Source: Bacteroides congonensis
GTDB lineage: Bacteria > Bacteroidota > Bacteroidia > Bacteroidales > Bacteroidaceae
Length of the DNA stretch: 64,000 bases
NCBI RefSeq assembly: GCF_900130125.1
Contig: NZ_FQXY01000011.1
Coordinates: 310,001 to 374,000, forward strand
Direction of reading: 5' to 3'
Part shown: piece by piece, positions 1 to 8,634 of the stretch
Layout of the letters: the number at the start of each line of letters is the position of its first letter
Numbering within the stretch: the first letter of the stretch is position 1
Program-made: the position numbers and the translations under genes
Notes under the pieces: model-generated
What the model was told of the DNA's origin: nothing
Databases searched by the model: none
The model's input: only the letters and a program-made list of their open reading frames with translations

Positions 1-81
1 TATATCCGCTTTACTGCGTTGAGTTCGCAGAACGGGCAGGATTTTGCGTCGGGAGCAGAACTTACGATTCTGGCAAACTAA
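1..81 (+). CDS. C-terminal end of a discoidin-like (F5/8 type C) domain protein, partial
   Basis: The frame is open from the first base and ends with TAA at 79-81, giving 26 residues that finish GAELTILAN. The run YIRFTALSSQNG followed by a short AEL-x-I-L strand resembles the last two beta strands of F5/8 type C carbohydrate-binding domains on Bacteroides secreted glycosidases. Only the tail is present, so the enzyme type cannot be told. A strong hairpin terminator follows 40 bp downstream. Confidence 0.5.
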   Translation, partial: YIRFTALSSQNGQDFASGAELTILAN

Positions 82-120
82 AAGGCTTTCTCCAAAAACA
101 TATTTCTTCTTATAAATAAC

Positions 121-160
121 AAACACCCGCGCTATATCTCTGTAGCGTGGGTGTTTTGTT
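121..160. terminator. Bidirectional intrinsic terminator
   Basis: A 14-bp stem (121-134 with 144-157, one wobble pair) closes an 8-nt loop and is flanked by A-rich and T-rich tracts. It lies between the end of the plus-strand discoidin-type gene and the end of the minus-strand exporter gene, so it can stop transcription from both sides. Confidence 0.8.
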
Positions 161-189
161 AAAAGGGAATTTTGACATTCCCTCAAGTT

Positions 190-1107
190 TTATAATTCTT
201 TCCCTAGTTTCTCGAAATCAGCTTTCGACTTACTTTGTGTCACGATATATACCCCAAGAAATACAAGCGCAATGGCAAGTCCTTTCTGCCAGCCAAAACT
301 ACCGATTCCCATGATAATGGCAGCAATAGTAGCCACAATCGGTTGCATGTAATTATACATGCTGACAACCGTAGGACGAAGCAGTTTTTGTGCCGTCATG
401 ATGCAGAGATAAGCGAGGAAACTTCCCCCTAACACTACATAAAGCACTTGAATGATAGCGACAGTAGAAATTGAGGCCCACTGGATAGTGGAAATATCGT
501 AATAAGAGAACGGTATATAACACATTGAAGCATAAACGAACATCCACTTGTTGATGGTCACTGCCGAATATTGCTGAGTCATCCCCTTGAATACGGTTAA
601 ATAAATAGAAAAGCTGATTTGTGCAATCAGGCAAAGCAAGTCACCAATCAGGCTTCCGTTGCCATTACTTCCTGCCTGACTGCTCAGGATAAGAATAAGT
701 GCTCCCATAGCACCTACAAAAATTCCCAGTACTTTCTTATTGGTAATCGGCTCTTTCAGATAGATAGCAGCTACAATCATAGTCACAATTGGTAAAGTCG
801 TTGTAACAATCGAAGCGTCGATAGGCGAAGTCATAGACAGCCCGAAAATAAATACTCCCTGATTGAACACCAAAGCAAATAGGGAAGCGAAGAAGATTTT
901 CAGCATATCCCGGTGATTCACATGCTCCTGTTTGCAAAATATAGAAAGTATCCAAAAAGCTGCTGCTGCTCCCACCATACGAAATGTGGTCACGGAAAGG
1001 GCAGAAAACTCTTGGAGAGCTGATTTCCCTATAGGAGCCATCAATCCCCACATAATGTTAGCTGTAAGTGCAAATAGATGACCGTGCAGATTCTTGCTAT
1101 TGTTCAT
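190..1107 (-). CDS. EamA/DMT-family transporter (RhaT-like permease)
   Basis: This is a 305-residue inner-membrane protein with about ten hydrophobic segments in two EamA repeats (roughly residues 10-145 and 160-295). The first repeat carries the typical NIMWGLMAPIGKSAL and SPIDASIVTTTLPI motifs, the second LLRPTVVSMYNYMQPIVA. Family members export metabolites or amino acids; the substrate cannot be read from sequence. I chose the ATG at 1107 because a TACCTTTGC -7 box lies at 1173-1181; longer frames up to 1227 would place their start upstream of that promoter and lack homology-like sequence. The gene is a single unit converging on the terminator at 121-160. Confidence 0.85.
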   Translation of the reverse strand: MNNSKNLHGHLFALTANIMWGLMAPIGKSALQEFSALSVTTFRMVGAAAAFWILSIFCKQEHVNHRDMLKIFFASLFALVFNQGVFIFGLSMTSPIDASIVTTTLPIVTMIVAAIYLKEPITNKKVLGIFVGAMGALILILSSQAGSNGNGSLIGDLLCLIAQISFSIYLTVFKGMTQQYSAVTINKWMFVYASMCYIPFSYYDISTIQWASISTVAIIQVLYVVLGGSFLAYLCIMTAQKLLRPTVVSMYNYMQPIVATIAAIIMGIGSFGWQKGLAIALVFLGVYIVTQSKSKADFEKLGKEL

Positions 1108-1172
1108 GTTGATAAGATTTAGTTTGCGATATATTTTCTTAATAGAATAACATCTGAAAAGAGAAAACGGTT

Positions 1173-1181
1173 GCAAAGGTA
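1173..1181 (-). promoter_or_regulatory. Promoter -7 box for the EamA transporter
   Basis: On the minus strand the sequence reads TACCTTTGC, an exact match to the Bacteroides -7 consensus TAnnTTTG. It predicts a transcript start near 1166 and a leader of about 60 nt. No clear -33 TTTG was found at the expected distance. Confidence 0.55.
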
Positions 1182-1245
1182 GTTTTTTATTCTTGTATTT
1201 TCTGAATTTGATGAGTTTGCTAGCCACTTTGTCATATGATTTATT

Positions 1246-1253
1246 TATATTTG
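1246..1253 (+). promoter_or_regulatory. Promoter -7 box for the ATPase/DUF4435/MscS unit
   Basis: TATATTTG matches the Bacteroides -7 consensus and lies 22 bp before the ATPase start codon, giving a leader of about 15 nt. A TTTG at 1228-1231 is present but only 14 bp upstream, shorter than the usual 19-21 bp spacing. Confidence 0.5.
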
Positions 1254-1274
1254 CCTTGATTAATACTGAATATT

Positions 1275-2126
1275 ATGGAACAACAGGCTAATTATATCCG
1301 TCGTATCGAAATCCACGGACTATGGGAACGCTTTAATATAGGATGGGATTTACGTCCCGATGTGAATATTCTTTCCGGCATCAACGGAGTGGGGAAGACC
1401 ACCATTCTGAACCGTTCCGTCGGCTATCTCGAAGAACTTTCCGGTGAAATGAAAAGTGACGAAAAGAACGGAGTACGTCTTTTCTTTGACAATCCCGAAG
1501 CAACCTATATCCCCTACGACGTCATCCGGAGCTACGACCGTCCCCTGATAATGGGAGACTTCACCGCCCGCATGGCCGATAAGAACGTAAAGTCCGAACT
1601 GGACTGGCAACTCTATCTCCTGCAACGCCGCTACCTCGACTACCAGGTCAACATCGGCAACAAAATGATAGAAATGCTTTCCAGTAACGATGAAGAAGAA
1701 CGCCGCAGGGCTGCCACCCTGTCCATAGCCAAACGCCGTTTTCAGGATATGATTGACGAACTTTTCAGCTACACCCGCAAGAAGATAGATCGCAAACGTA
1801 ACGATATTGCCTTCTATCAGGACGGCGAACTGCTGTTTCCCTACAAACTTTCTTCCGGCGAAAAGCAAATGCTCGTCATCCTGCTCACCGTACTCGTGCA
1901 GGACAACAGCCATTGCGTACTCTTTATGGACGAACCGGAAGCCTCTCTTCACATAGAATGGCAACAGAAGTTGATTGCCATGATACGTGAACTGAATCCG
2001 AACGTACAGATCATCCTGACCACCCATTCACCTGCCGTCATCATGGAAGGCTGGCTGGATGCCGTGACGGAAGTAAGTGATATTTCAACGGAAGCGAACG
2101 GATTTAAAGTATCCCCCGCTCATTAA
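1275..2126 (+). CDS. ABC-type AAA ATPase, AriA/OLD-like
   Basis: The 283-residue soluble ATPase carries a Walker A GINGVGKTT (residues 35-43), an ABC signature LSSGEKQ (192-198), Walker B CVLFMDEPEASLH with D219-E220, and an H-loop His251 in ILTTHSPAVI. It lacks membrane segments, so it is an SMC/Rad50/OLD-type ATPase rather than a transporter subunit; the lobe between Walker A and signature is short and helical. It is followed at 61 bp by a DUF4435 protein. In PARIS defence an ABC ATPase (AriA) restrains a DUF4435/TOPRIM effector (AriB), and the gene order here fits that pattern. It could instead be a conserved housekeeping OLD-like pair, since the next gene is an ordinary channel. Confidence 0.8.
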   Translation: MEQQANYIRRIEIHGLWERFNIGWDLRPDVNILSGINGVGKTTILNRSVGYLEELSGEMKSDEKNGVRLFFDNPEATYIPYDVIRSYDRPLIMGDFTARMADKNVKSELDWQLYLLQRRYLDYQVNIGNKMIEMLSSNDEEERRRAATLSIAKRRFQDMIDELFSYTRKKIDRKRNDIAFYQDGELLFPYKLSSGEKQMLVILLTVLVQDNSHCVLFMDEPEASLHIEWQQKLIAMIRELNPNVQIILTTHSPAVIMEGWLDAVTEVSDISTEANGFKVSPAH

Positions 2127-2186
2127 CCATTAACCATTAACCATTAATCATTAGTCACTAGTCACTAAACCGTTAATCACTATCTA
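2123..2186 (+). repeat. Tandem heptamer array filling the spacer
   Basis: The spacer between the ATPase stop and the DUF4435 start is made of nine units: TTAACCA x3, TTAATCA, TTAGTCA, CTAGTCA, CTAAACCG (one extra base), TTAATCA, CTATCTA. The first unit overlaps the stop codon and the last ends one base before the next ATG. Similar heptamers occur near 14404, 20357, 25068 and 31870. Confidence 0.85.
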
Positions 2187-2187
2187 C

Positions 2188-3189
2188 ATGGCAACTTCAC
2201 TACGAGATAACCTGACTTCTTCATACTTCAACGCAGCCCACAAGCTCTACTCGAAGAAAGCCCGTCGTCGCATCATAGCATACGTAGAAAGCTATGACGA
2301 CATCGCTTTCTGGCGTACCCTGCTCGAAGAGTTTGAAGATGACGAGCACTATTTCCAGGTGATGCTTCCCTCGGCCAACTCCCTTGCAAAAGGGAAAAAG
2401 ATGGTTCTCATGAACACACTGAACACAGCCGAACTGGGAAGAAGCCTGATAGCCTGCGTAGACAGCGACTATGATTTCCTGTTGCAGGGCGCAACCAATA
2501 CATCCCGCAAAATCAACCGGAACAGATACATATTCCAAACCTACACGTATGCCATTGAAAACTATCATTGCTTTGCCGAAAGCCTGCATGAAGTATGTGT
2601 GCAAGCCACATTGAACGACCGCTTCATCTTCGATTTCAATGCCTACCTGAAACGGTATTCCGAAATTGTATATCCTCTTTTCCTGTGGAACGTGTGGTTC
2701 TACCGCCAACGGGATACCTATACTTTCCCGATGTACGACTTCCACACTTATACTGCCTTGCGGGAGATAAGCATCAAGCATCCTGAAAAGAGCCTGGAAG
2801 ATTTGCAGCGGCGCGTCAACCAAAAACTGTCGGAACTGAAAAAGCGTTTTTCCCGTAGCATCAACCAAGTGAATGCGCTGGGTAATGAATTGAGAGAATT
2901 GGGGTTGATGCCGGAAACCACCTATTTATATATGCAGGGACACCATGTGATGGATAGCGTGGTCATGAAACTTCTGACTCCCGTATGTACGGTGCTGCGC
3001 CGGGAACGTGAACAGGAAATCAAACGATTGGCCGAACATAATGAACAATTCAAGAATGAACTGACTTGCTATCAGAACAGTCAGGTGAATGTGGAAATCA
3101 TGCTGAAGAAGAACGTAGCTTACAAACGGCTGTTCCACTATGACTGGCTGAGACAAGATATACATGAATATTTAGAAAAAGGGAAATAA
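2188..3189 (+). CDS. DUF4435 domain protein, TOPRIM-like (AriB-like)
   Basis: This 333-residue protein matches the DUF4435 pattern: an N-terminal YVESYDDIAFW (Glu34, Asp37, Asp38) and a second acidic motif CVDSDYD (Asp92, Asp94). Together these resemble the metal-binding Glu and DxD of TOPRIM nucleases such as OLD, RNase M5 and AriB. The C-terminal third is charged and helical (about residues 270-330). Both acidic motifs are intact, so the protein may be catalytically competent. It follows its ATPase partner across the heptamer spacer and is followed at 31 bp by an MscS gene. A role as a nuclease effector in phage defence is inferred from this pairing, not shown. Confidence 0.75.
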   Translation: MATSLRDNLTSSYFNAAHKLYSKKARRRIIAYVESYDDIAFWRTLLEEFEDDEHYFQVMLPSANSLAKGKKMVLMNTLNTAELGRSLIACVDSDYDFLLQGATNTSRKINRNRYIFQTYTYAIENYHCFAESLHEVCVQATLNDRFIFDFNAYLKRYSEIVYPLFLWNVWFYRQRDTYTFPMYDFHTYTALREISIKHPEKSLEDLQRRVNQKLSELKKRFSRSINQVNALGNELRELGLMPETTYLYMQGHHVMDSVVMKLLTPVCTVLRREREQEIKRLAEHNEQFKNELTCYQNSQVNVEIMLKKNVAYKRLFHYDWLRQDIHEYLEKGK

Positions 3190-3220
3190 AAACTAAAAAG
3201 AAAAAGAGAGAAAACAGCTT

Positions 3221-4561
3221 ATGGAAGAAGTAAAAGAAGTGATAAATACAGTGCCTGTTGCACTGGTGGATGGAGAGACGCAAGATATCGGTAATGCAAT
3301 GATGCAAGGCGTGAACGATACCTTGTTGTCAATGGGAGTGGATGAAGTGTGGGCGGATAAGATTGATAACTTTATCATATTACTGATTATCATTGGTGTA
3401 GCTCTGTTGGCTAACCTGATTTGCCGTAAGATTATCCTGCGCACGGTATCCAGGCTGGTGAAACAAACGAAAGCCACTTGGGACGACATTGTATTTAATG
3501 ACAAAGTAATGGCGAACGTCAGCCGGATGGTTGCACCGATATTAATCTATATTGCTATCCCTATCGCATTCCCCGACCATGTGGATTCCGCCCTGCTTGA
3601 CTTCCTTCGCCGGCTCTGCCTGATTTACATACTTGCCGTATTCCTTCGTTTCGTGAGTGCCTTGTTTACTGCCGTCTATCTGGTGTACAGCGCCCGCGAG
3701 CAATATAGGGACAAACCTTTGAAAGGACTTCTGCAAACAGCGCAAGGTATTCTCTTCTTTGTAGGAGCTATCATTATCATCAGTATCCTGATAAAGCAGA
3801 ATCCAGCGGTGTTGCTGACCGGACTCGGCGCTTCCGCCGCCGTCCTGATGTTGGTTTTCAAAGACAGTATCATGGGCTTTGTTTCCGGCATACAGCTTTC
3901 CGCCAATAATATGTTGAAAGTAGGAGACTGGATTACGATGCCGAAATATGGTGCCGACGGAACAGTGATAGAAGTTACATTGAATACGGTCAAAGTACGC
4001 AACTTCGACAATACCATCACCACCCTTCCCCCTTACCTGCTGGTCAGCGACTCTTTCCAAAACTGGCAGGGGATGCAGGAATCCGGTGGCCGTCGTGTGA
4101 AGCGTTCCATCAATATAGACATGACCAGCGTACGCTTCTGCACACCGGAAATGCTGGCGAAGTACCGGAAGATACAAATCCTGAAAGACTACGTGGACGA
4201 AACGGAGAAAGTGGTGGAAAACTATAATAAAGAACATGATATTGATAACTCGGTGTTAGTAAACGGTCGCCGGCAGACCAATCTGGGAGTTTTCCGCGCC
4301 TATCTCACCAATTATCTGAAGAACCTGCCCACCGTCAATCAGGACATGACTTGCATGGTGCGTCAGCTCCAGCCTACCGAAACCGGTATTCCGTTGGAAC
4401 TTTATTTCTTCTCCGCCAATAAAGTCTGGGTTGCCTACGAAGGCATACAGGCAGATGTCTTCGACCATGTACTTGCCATCATCCCCGAGTTTGACTTGCA
4501 GGTGTTCCAAAATCCTTCGGGAGCGGATTTGCGCCGGATAGGCGTAAAGATAGAGAACTGA
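3221..4561 (+). CDS. MscS-family mechanosensitive ion channel (YbdG-like)
   Basis: The 446-residue membrane protein has several N-terminal hydrophobic helices (about residues 45-185) and the MscS core beginning near residue 193: the pore helix LLTGLGASAAVLMLVFKD followed by the cytoplasmic beta domain with VGDWITMPKYGADGTV and VRNFDNTITTLPP. Such channels open on membrane tension and release solutes during osmotic downshock. The long C-terminal cytoplasmic domain and overall length fit the YbdG/MscM branch. It lies 31 bp downstream of the DUF4435 gene and may share its transcript. Confidence 0.9.
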   Translation: MEEVKEVINTVPVALVDGETQDIGNAMMQGVNDTLLSMGVDEVWADKIDNFIILLIIIGVALLANLICRKIILRTVSRLVKQTKATWDDIVFNDKVMANVSRMVAPILIYIAIPIAFPDHVDSALLDFLRRLCLIYILAVFLRFVSALFTAVYLVYSAREQYRDKPLKGLLQTAQGILFFVGAIIIISILIKQNPAVLLTGLGASAAVLMLVFKDSIMGFVSGIQLSANNMLKVGDWITMPKYGADGTVIEVTLNTVKVRNFDNTITTLPPYLLVSDSFQNWQGMQESGGRRVKRSINIDMTSVRFCTPEMLAKYRKIQILKDYVDETEKVVENYNKEHDIDNSVLVNGRRQTNLGVFRAYLTNYLKNLPTVNQDMTCMVRQLQPTETGIPLELYFFSANKVWVAYEGIQADVFDHVLAIIPEFDLQVFQNPSGADLRRIGVKIEN

Positions 4562-4617
4562 CAAGCACGATAAGAACAAGCGATATTCCGATAAAATCAT
4601 AATAAACTACTTATATC

Positions 4618-5514
4618 ATGAACACACCGTTACCTAACCAAATTATCCGCGAGATTACTCCTTTGTCCGACAAAGACTGTTTTTACATTGCGGAACGCTA
4701 TAAGACTGAATTTACTTATCCCATCCACAACCATTCCGAGTTTGAACTGAACTTCACGGAGAAAGCGGCGGGAGTAAGGCGGGTGGTAGGAGATTCATCC
4801 GAAATAATAGGCGACTACGATTTGGTCTTGATAACGGGCAAGGATCTGGAACACGTTTGGGAACAGAACGAGTGCCACTCCAAAGAGATACGGGAGATTA
4901 CGATTCAGTTCTCTTCCGACCTCTTCTTCAAGAGTTTCATCAATAAGAACCAGTTCGACTCCATCCGCCGGATGCTGGACAGGGCGCAGAAAGGACTGGC
5001 TTTCCCGATGTCCGCCATACTCAAAATATATCCGTTGCTGGATACGTTGGCTTCCGAGAAGCAGGGGTTCTATGCAGTCATCAAGTTTATGACGATTCTC
5101 TATGAGCTTTCTCTTTTCGAAGAAGAAGCCCGTACCCTGTCCAGTTCGTCTTTCGCCAAGATAGACGTCCATTCGGATAGCCGTCGGGTGCAGAAAGTGC
5201 AGGAATATATCAATCTGCATTATCAGGAAGAGATTCGCCTGGGGCAGTTGGCAGCTATGGTCGGAATGACGGATGTGTCGTTCAGCCGATTCTTCAAGTT
5301 GCGCACAGGCAAGAACCTTTCCGATTATATCATTGATATCCGTCTGGGGTTCGCTTCCCGCTTGTTGGTGGATTCCACCATGTCGATAGCCGAAATCTGT
5401 TACGAGTGCGGATTCAACAACCTTTCCAATTTCAACCGTATATTCAAAAAGAAGAAATCTTGCTCTCCCAAAGAGTTCCGCGAGAACTACCGGAAGAAGA
5501 AAAAGCTTATCTAG
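4618..5514 (+). CDS. AraC-family transcriptional regulator
   Basis: This 298-residue protein has a cupin-like N-terminal sensor domain (HNHSEFELNF near residues 37-46, then a beta-rich stretch to about 90) and a C-terminal AraC double helix-turn-helix (about residues 190-290). The second helix pair carries the family signature IAEICYECGFNNLSNFNRIFK. It is a cytoplasmic DNA-binding regulator. Targets are unknown; the TonB-receptor operon starts 365 bp downstream on the same strand, and the 22-bp repeat array lies between them, so a local role is possible but unproven. Confidence 0.9.
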   Translation: MNTPLPNQIIREITPLSDKDCFYIAERYKTEFTYPIHNHSEFELNFTEKAAGVRRVVGDSSEIIGDYDLVLITGKDLEHVWEQNECHSKEIREITIQFSSDLFFKSFINKNQFDSIRRMLDRAQKGLAFPMSAILKIYPLLDTLASEKQGFYAVIKFMTILYELSLFEEEARTLSSSSFAKIDVHSDSRRVQKVQEYINLHYQEEIRLGQLAAMVGMTDVSFSRFFKLRTGKNLSDYIIDIRLGFASRLLVDSTMSIAEICYECGFNNLSNFNRIFKKKKSCSPKEFRENYRKKKKLI

Positions 5515-5570
5515 TGCATTCCTGCGAAACGTTTATAGGGTTAAGAACCAACGCAATAGAGTTTCCTATA

Positions 5571-5676
5571 GTTTCCTTGTAAGGAAACGCCCGTTTCCCG
5601 TAGAGGATACTGTCGTTTCCTTACTGGGATACATTCGTTTCCCGTAATGGATACCGGCGTTTCCCTATAAGGAAAC
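5571..5676. repeat. Five palindromes with 22-bp period
   Basis: Five 18-bp imperfect palindromes start at 5571, 5593, 5615, 5637 and 5659, exactly 22 bp apart, with 4-bp variable spacers (GCCC, TGTC, ATTC, CGGC). The outer copies are the most symmetrical: GTTTCCTTGTAAGGAAAC and GTTTCCCTATAAGGAAAC; the inner ones end in GGATAC or GGGATAC. The array occupies most of the recognisable structure of the 365-bp spacer 5515-5879. The rest of that spacer holds only a -7 promoter box before the TonB receptor. Confidence 0.9.
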
Positions 5677-5840
5677 GGAGCTGCCATTAGCGCATTAAAA
5701 AACAGGCTTGAGTGTATTAAGAAAAAGGCTCTTATCTTAACGTCAGTTCGATATAAACTTAAGTAATCCTGTAACAAGAATGCAATCGTTCTTTCAACTG
5801 TTTGTATTTCCTTCGTCTTCACATTGTAATCCCTGCCCTC

Positions 5841-5848
5841 TACCTTTG
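5841..5848 (+). promoter_or_regulatory. Promoter -7 box for the TonB receptor operon
   Basis: TACCTTTG matches the Bacteroides -7 consensus and sits 31 bp before the receptor start codon. A TTG lies at 5824-5826, closer than the normal -33 spacing. Confidence 0.5.
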
Positions 5849-5879
5849 CCGACGTAATCAAAACGTATAGCAAAGTTAG

Positions 5880-8591
5880 ATGAAAAAACAATTTCTAATC
5901 CGAATTTCAGTTGCAGCCTTCTTCTGCCTGTTGTGTGTACTTCCCGCGTTGGCTGCCAATATCAAGATTAAAGGAGCTGTGAAAGACAAGCTGTCCAAGG
6001 AACCTTTGATAGGAGCTACCATACGGCTGATAGGAACTCAAACCGGTGCAGTGACCGATATGGACGGTAATTTTGAATTGAACGACCGCGGACTTCTGGA
6101 AGGAATATATGATGTTGAAATCAAATATATAGGATATAAAGAAGTACGCCGCAAAGTCCGTGTGGAAAACGGGAAACTGGTGATGCTGAACCTCGAACTG
6201 GAAACCGACGCGCAAGAACTTGCCGACGTGGTGGTCGTAGCGAAGAAGAACCGCGAGAACGAAAATATGCTCTTGCTCGAACAGCAGAAAGCAGTCATTG
6301 CCGTACAGTCCGTCAGCGTGAAGGAACTTTCCCGCAAAGGAGTCTCGGACGCGGAAGGTGCTGTGACCAAAGTTTCCGGTGTATCCAAACAGGACGGCGT
6401 GAAGAACGTCTTTGTCCGTGGACTGGGCGACCGCTACAACGCAACTACCTTCAACGGCTTCTCCCTTCCTTCCGAAGACCCCGAATACAAGAATATCTCC
6501 CTCGACTTTTTCGGCACGGATATTATCCAGTCCGTAGGCGTGAATAAGGCATTCAGCGCAGGCGGCAGCAGTGATGTTGGTGGAGCGGCCATCGACATCG
6601 TATCCAAAGAACTGACAGGCGGCGGAAACTTCGGCTTCTCCCTTTCCGGCGGACTGAATACGCAGACCGTATCATCCGACTTCCTCAAAATGGACGGGGT
6701 CAACTTCATGGGCTTTGCCAACCGTACCGAACCTGCCGACGAAACCTCATGGGGCTTCAAGAACAAGCTGAACCCTTCCGGACAGCATCTTCAAATCAAC
6801 AGAAGTTACAGCATTTCCGGTGGAAAACGCTTCTATGTGGGCAAGGACAAGAACCCGCTCTCTTTCTTCCTGACTGCCGGACATACGACGGACTATCAGT
6901 ACACTGACGAAACCATACGCAACACGACCACCGGCGGTACTGTCTACAAAGATATGAATGGAAAGAAATCGACGGAGAATATCAGCCAACTGGCACTTGC
7001 CAATGTGGACTACGATATGCAGAACCGCCACCATGTCAGCTATAACTTTATGATGATACACGCCAACACCCAGTCGGTAGGCGACTACAACGGCAAGAAC
7101 TCCATCTTTAGCGACGACTATGAGAACCTGGGATTTACCCGCCGCCAACAAACGAATGACAATCTGCTGATTGTCAATCAGCTAATGACCAATTGGGGAC
7201 TGACTAAATCAATCAGCCTGGATGCCGGCGCTTCCTATAATATAGTGAAAGGCTACGAACCTGACCGCCGCATCAACAACCTGACAAAAGCTGAAAATGG
7301 ATATACCTTGCTTAGAGGCAACTCCCAACAACGATATTTCTCTGCTTTGGATGAAAACGACCTGAATGTAAGGGCCGGACTTGTCTATCGGCTGAAAGAT
7401 AATGTAGAAGAAATCTCGAGCATCCGTCTTGGCTATACAGGCCGGTTTGTAGATGATAACTTCAAAGCAACGGAATACAACCTCACCGTAGGACGCGTTT
7501 CCACCATCCCTTCTTTGGACGATTTCTCGCTCGACGATTACTACAATCAGGAGAATCTTTCTTCCGGCTGGTTCGAGATACAGAAGAACCTGGATGAATA
7601 TACGGTAACGAAGAATATCCATTCGACCTATGCGGAAGCCACCTACCAGTTCAGTCCCCGTTGGATTGTAAACCTGGGAGTGAAATATGACAAGGTAGAC
7701 ATGGAAGTAGACTATAATGTAAACCGTGGCGGTTCTAAAGGTAGCAACAAGATTCAGAAAGACTACTTCCTGCCCAGCTTGAATCTCAAATACAATCTGA
7801 ACGACAAACACTCCCTGCGTTTGGGAGCAAGCAAGACTTATACACTGCCGCAAGCAAAGGAAATCTCCCCCTACCGCTATGTCGGCGTGAACTTCAACAG
7901 TCAGGGTAACCCCCATCTGAAACCTTCGGATAACTACAACCTCGACCTGAAATGGGACTTCAACCCCAGTCCGACCGAATTGATTTCGCTGACCGCTTTC
8001 TATAAACTTATCAAGAACCCGATTTCACGTATTGAAGTGGCAAGCGCCGGCGGATACCTCTCTTACGAGAATATAGCGGACGAAGCGACCGTGGCCGGAG
8101 TGGAAGTGGAAATACGCAAAAACCTGTTTGTCCGCCCGCTGGGCAGCGCCGCGAACGGAATGAACAAACTCTCCTTCGGACTGAACGGCTCATATATCTA
8201 TACGAACGCGAAAATGCCTTTGGCTACGGTAACTACCGGTTCGCAACTGGAAGGAGCCGCCCCCTGGATTGCCAACTTCGACCTCTCCCATACATTCACG
8301 AAAGGAGAACGCAGCTTCATCAATACATGTGTGCTCAACTACGTGAGCGATAAAATCTATACGATAGGTACGCAAGGCTATCAGGACATCATGGAACGGG
8401 GTATCGTAACCCTCGACTTTGTATCCCAAGCCAAACTGAACAAATATCTGTCGCTCAACCTGAAAGCCCGCAACCTGCTGAATCCTTCGTATAAGTTGAG
8501 CCGGAAGGCGAATGAAAGCGGAGAGAAAATAACGCTGGGCGACTACAAAAAAGGAATAAATATAAGCCTGGGAGTGTCGTGCACATTCTGA
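5880..8591 (+). CDS. TonB-dependent outer membrane receptor
   Basis: The 903-residue protein starts with a signal peptide (about residues 1-25, cleaved after ALAA), then a carboxypeptidase-regulatory-like beta domain (KIKGAVKDKLSKEPLIGAT onward, about 27-110), a plug domain (about 130-240, with GVKNVFVRGLGDRYN and GGAAIDIVSKEL) and a large 22-strand barrel ending in the outer-membrane signature phenylalanine (GVSCTF). It would import a substrate across the outer membrane using TonB energy. It lacks the SusC-specific length and no SusD follows; instead a surface beta-helix lipoprotein gene lies 43 bp downstream and is probably its partner. The substrate is not evident. Confidence 0.9.
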   Translation: MKKQFLIRISVAAFFCLLCVLPALAANIKIKGAVKDKLSKEPLIGATIRLIGTQTGAVTDMDGNFELNDRGLLEGIYDVEIKYIGYKEVRRKVRVENGKLVMLNLELETDAQELADVVVVAKKNRENENMLLLEQQKAVIAVQSVSVKELSRKGVSDAEGAVTKVSGVSKQDGVKNVFVRGLGDRYNATTFNGFSLPSEDPEYKNISLDFFGTDIIQSVGVNKAFSAGGSSDVGGAAIDIVSKELTGGGNFGFSLSGGLNTQTVSSDFLKMDGVNFMGFANRTEPADETSWGFKNKLNPSGQHLQINRSYSISGGKRFYVGKDKNPLSFFLTAGHTTDYQYTDETIRNTTTGGTVYKDMNGKKSTENISQLALANVDYDMQNRHHVSYNFMMIHANTQSVGDYNGKNSIFSDDYENLGFTRRQQTNDNLLIVNQLMTNWGLTKSISLDAGASYNIVKGYEPDRRINNLTKAENGYTLLRGNSQQRYFSALDENDLNVRAGLVYRLKDNVEEISSIRLGYTGRFVDDNFKATEYNLTVGRVSTIPSLDDFSLDDYYNQENLSSGWFEIQKNLDEYTVTKNIHSTYAEATYQFSPRWIVNLGVKYDKVDMEVDYNVNRGGSKGSNKIQKDYFLPSLNLKYNLNDKHSLRLGASKTYTLPQAKEISPYRYVGVNFNSQGNPHLKPSDNYNLDLKWDFNPSPTELISLTAFYKLIKNPISRIEVASAGGYLSYENIADEATVAGVEVEIRKNLFVRPLGSAANGMNKLSFGLNGSYIYTNAKMPLATVTTGSQLEGAAPWIANFDLSHTFTKGERSFINTCVLNYVSDKIYTIGTQGYQDIMERGIVTLDFVSQAKLNKYLSLNLKARNLLNPSYKLSRKANESGEKITLGDYKKGINISLGVSCTF

Positions 8592-8634
8592 ACCGGGCTA
8601 AGAAATAAGATTATTAACTAATAATGAAAGCAAA

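Noticed and set aside
353..634. Protein-coding frame opposite the EamA gene
   Set aside because: It is a shadow of the EamA gene in another frame, without its own promoter or family motifs.
5571..5676. CRISPR array
   Set aside because: Period is 22 bp with 4-bp spacers; no cas genes are nearby and units are palindromic and degenerate.
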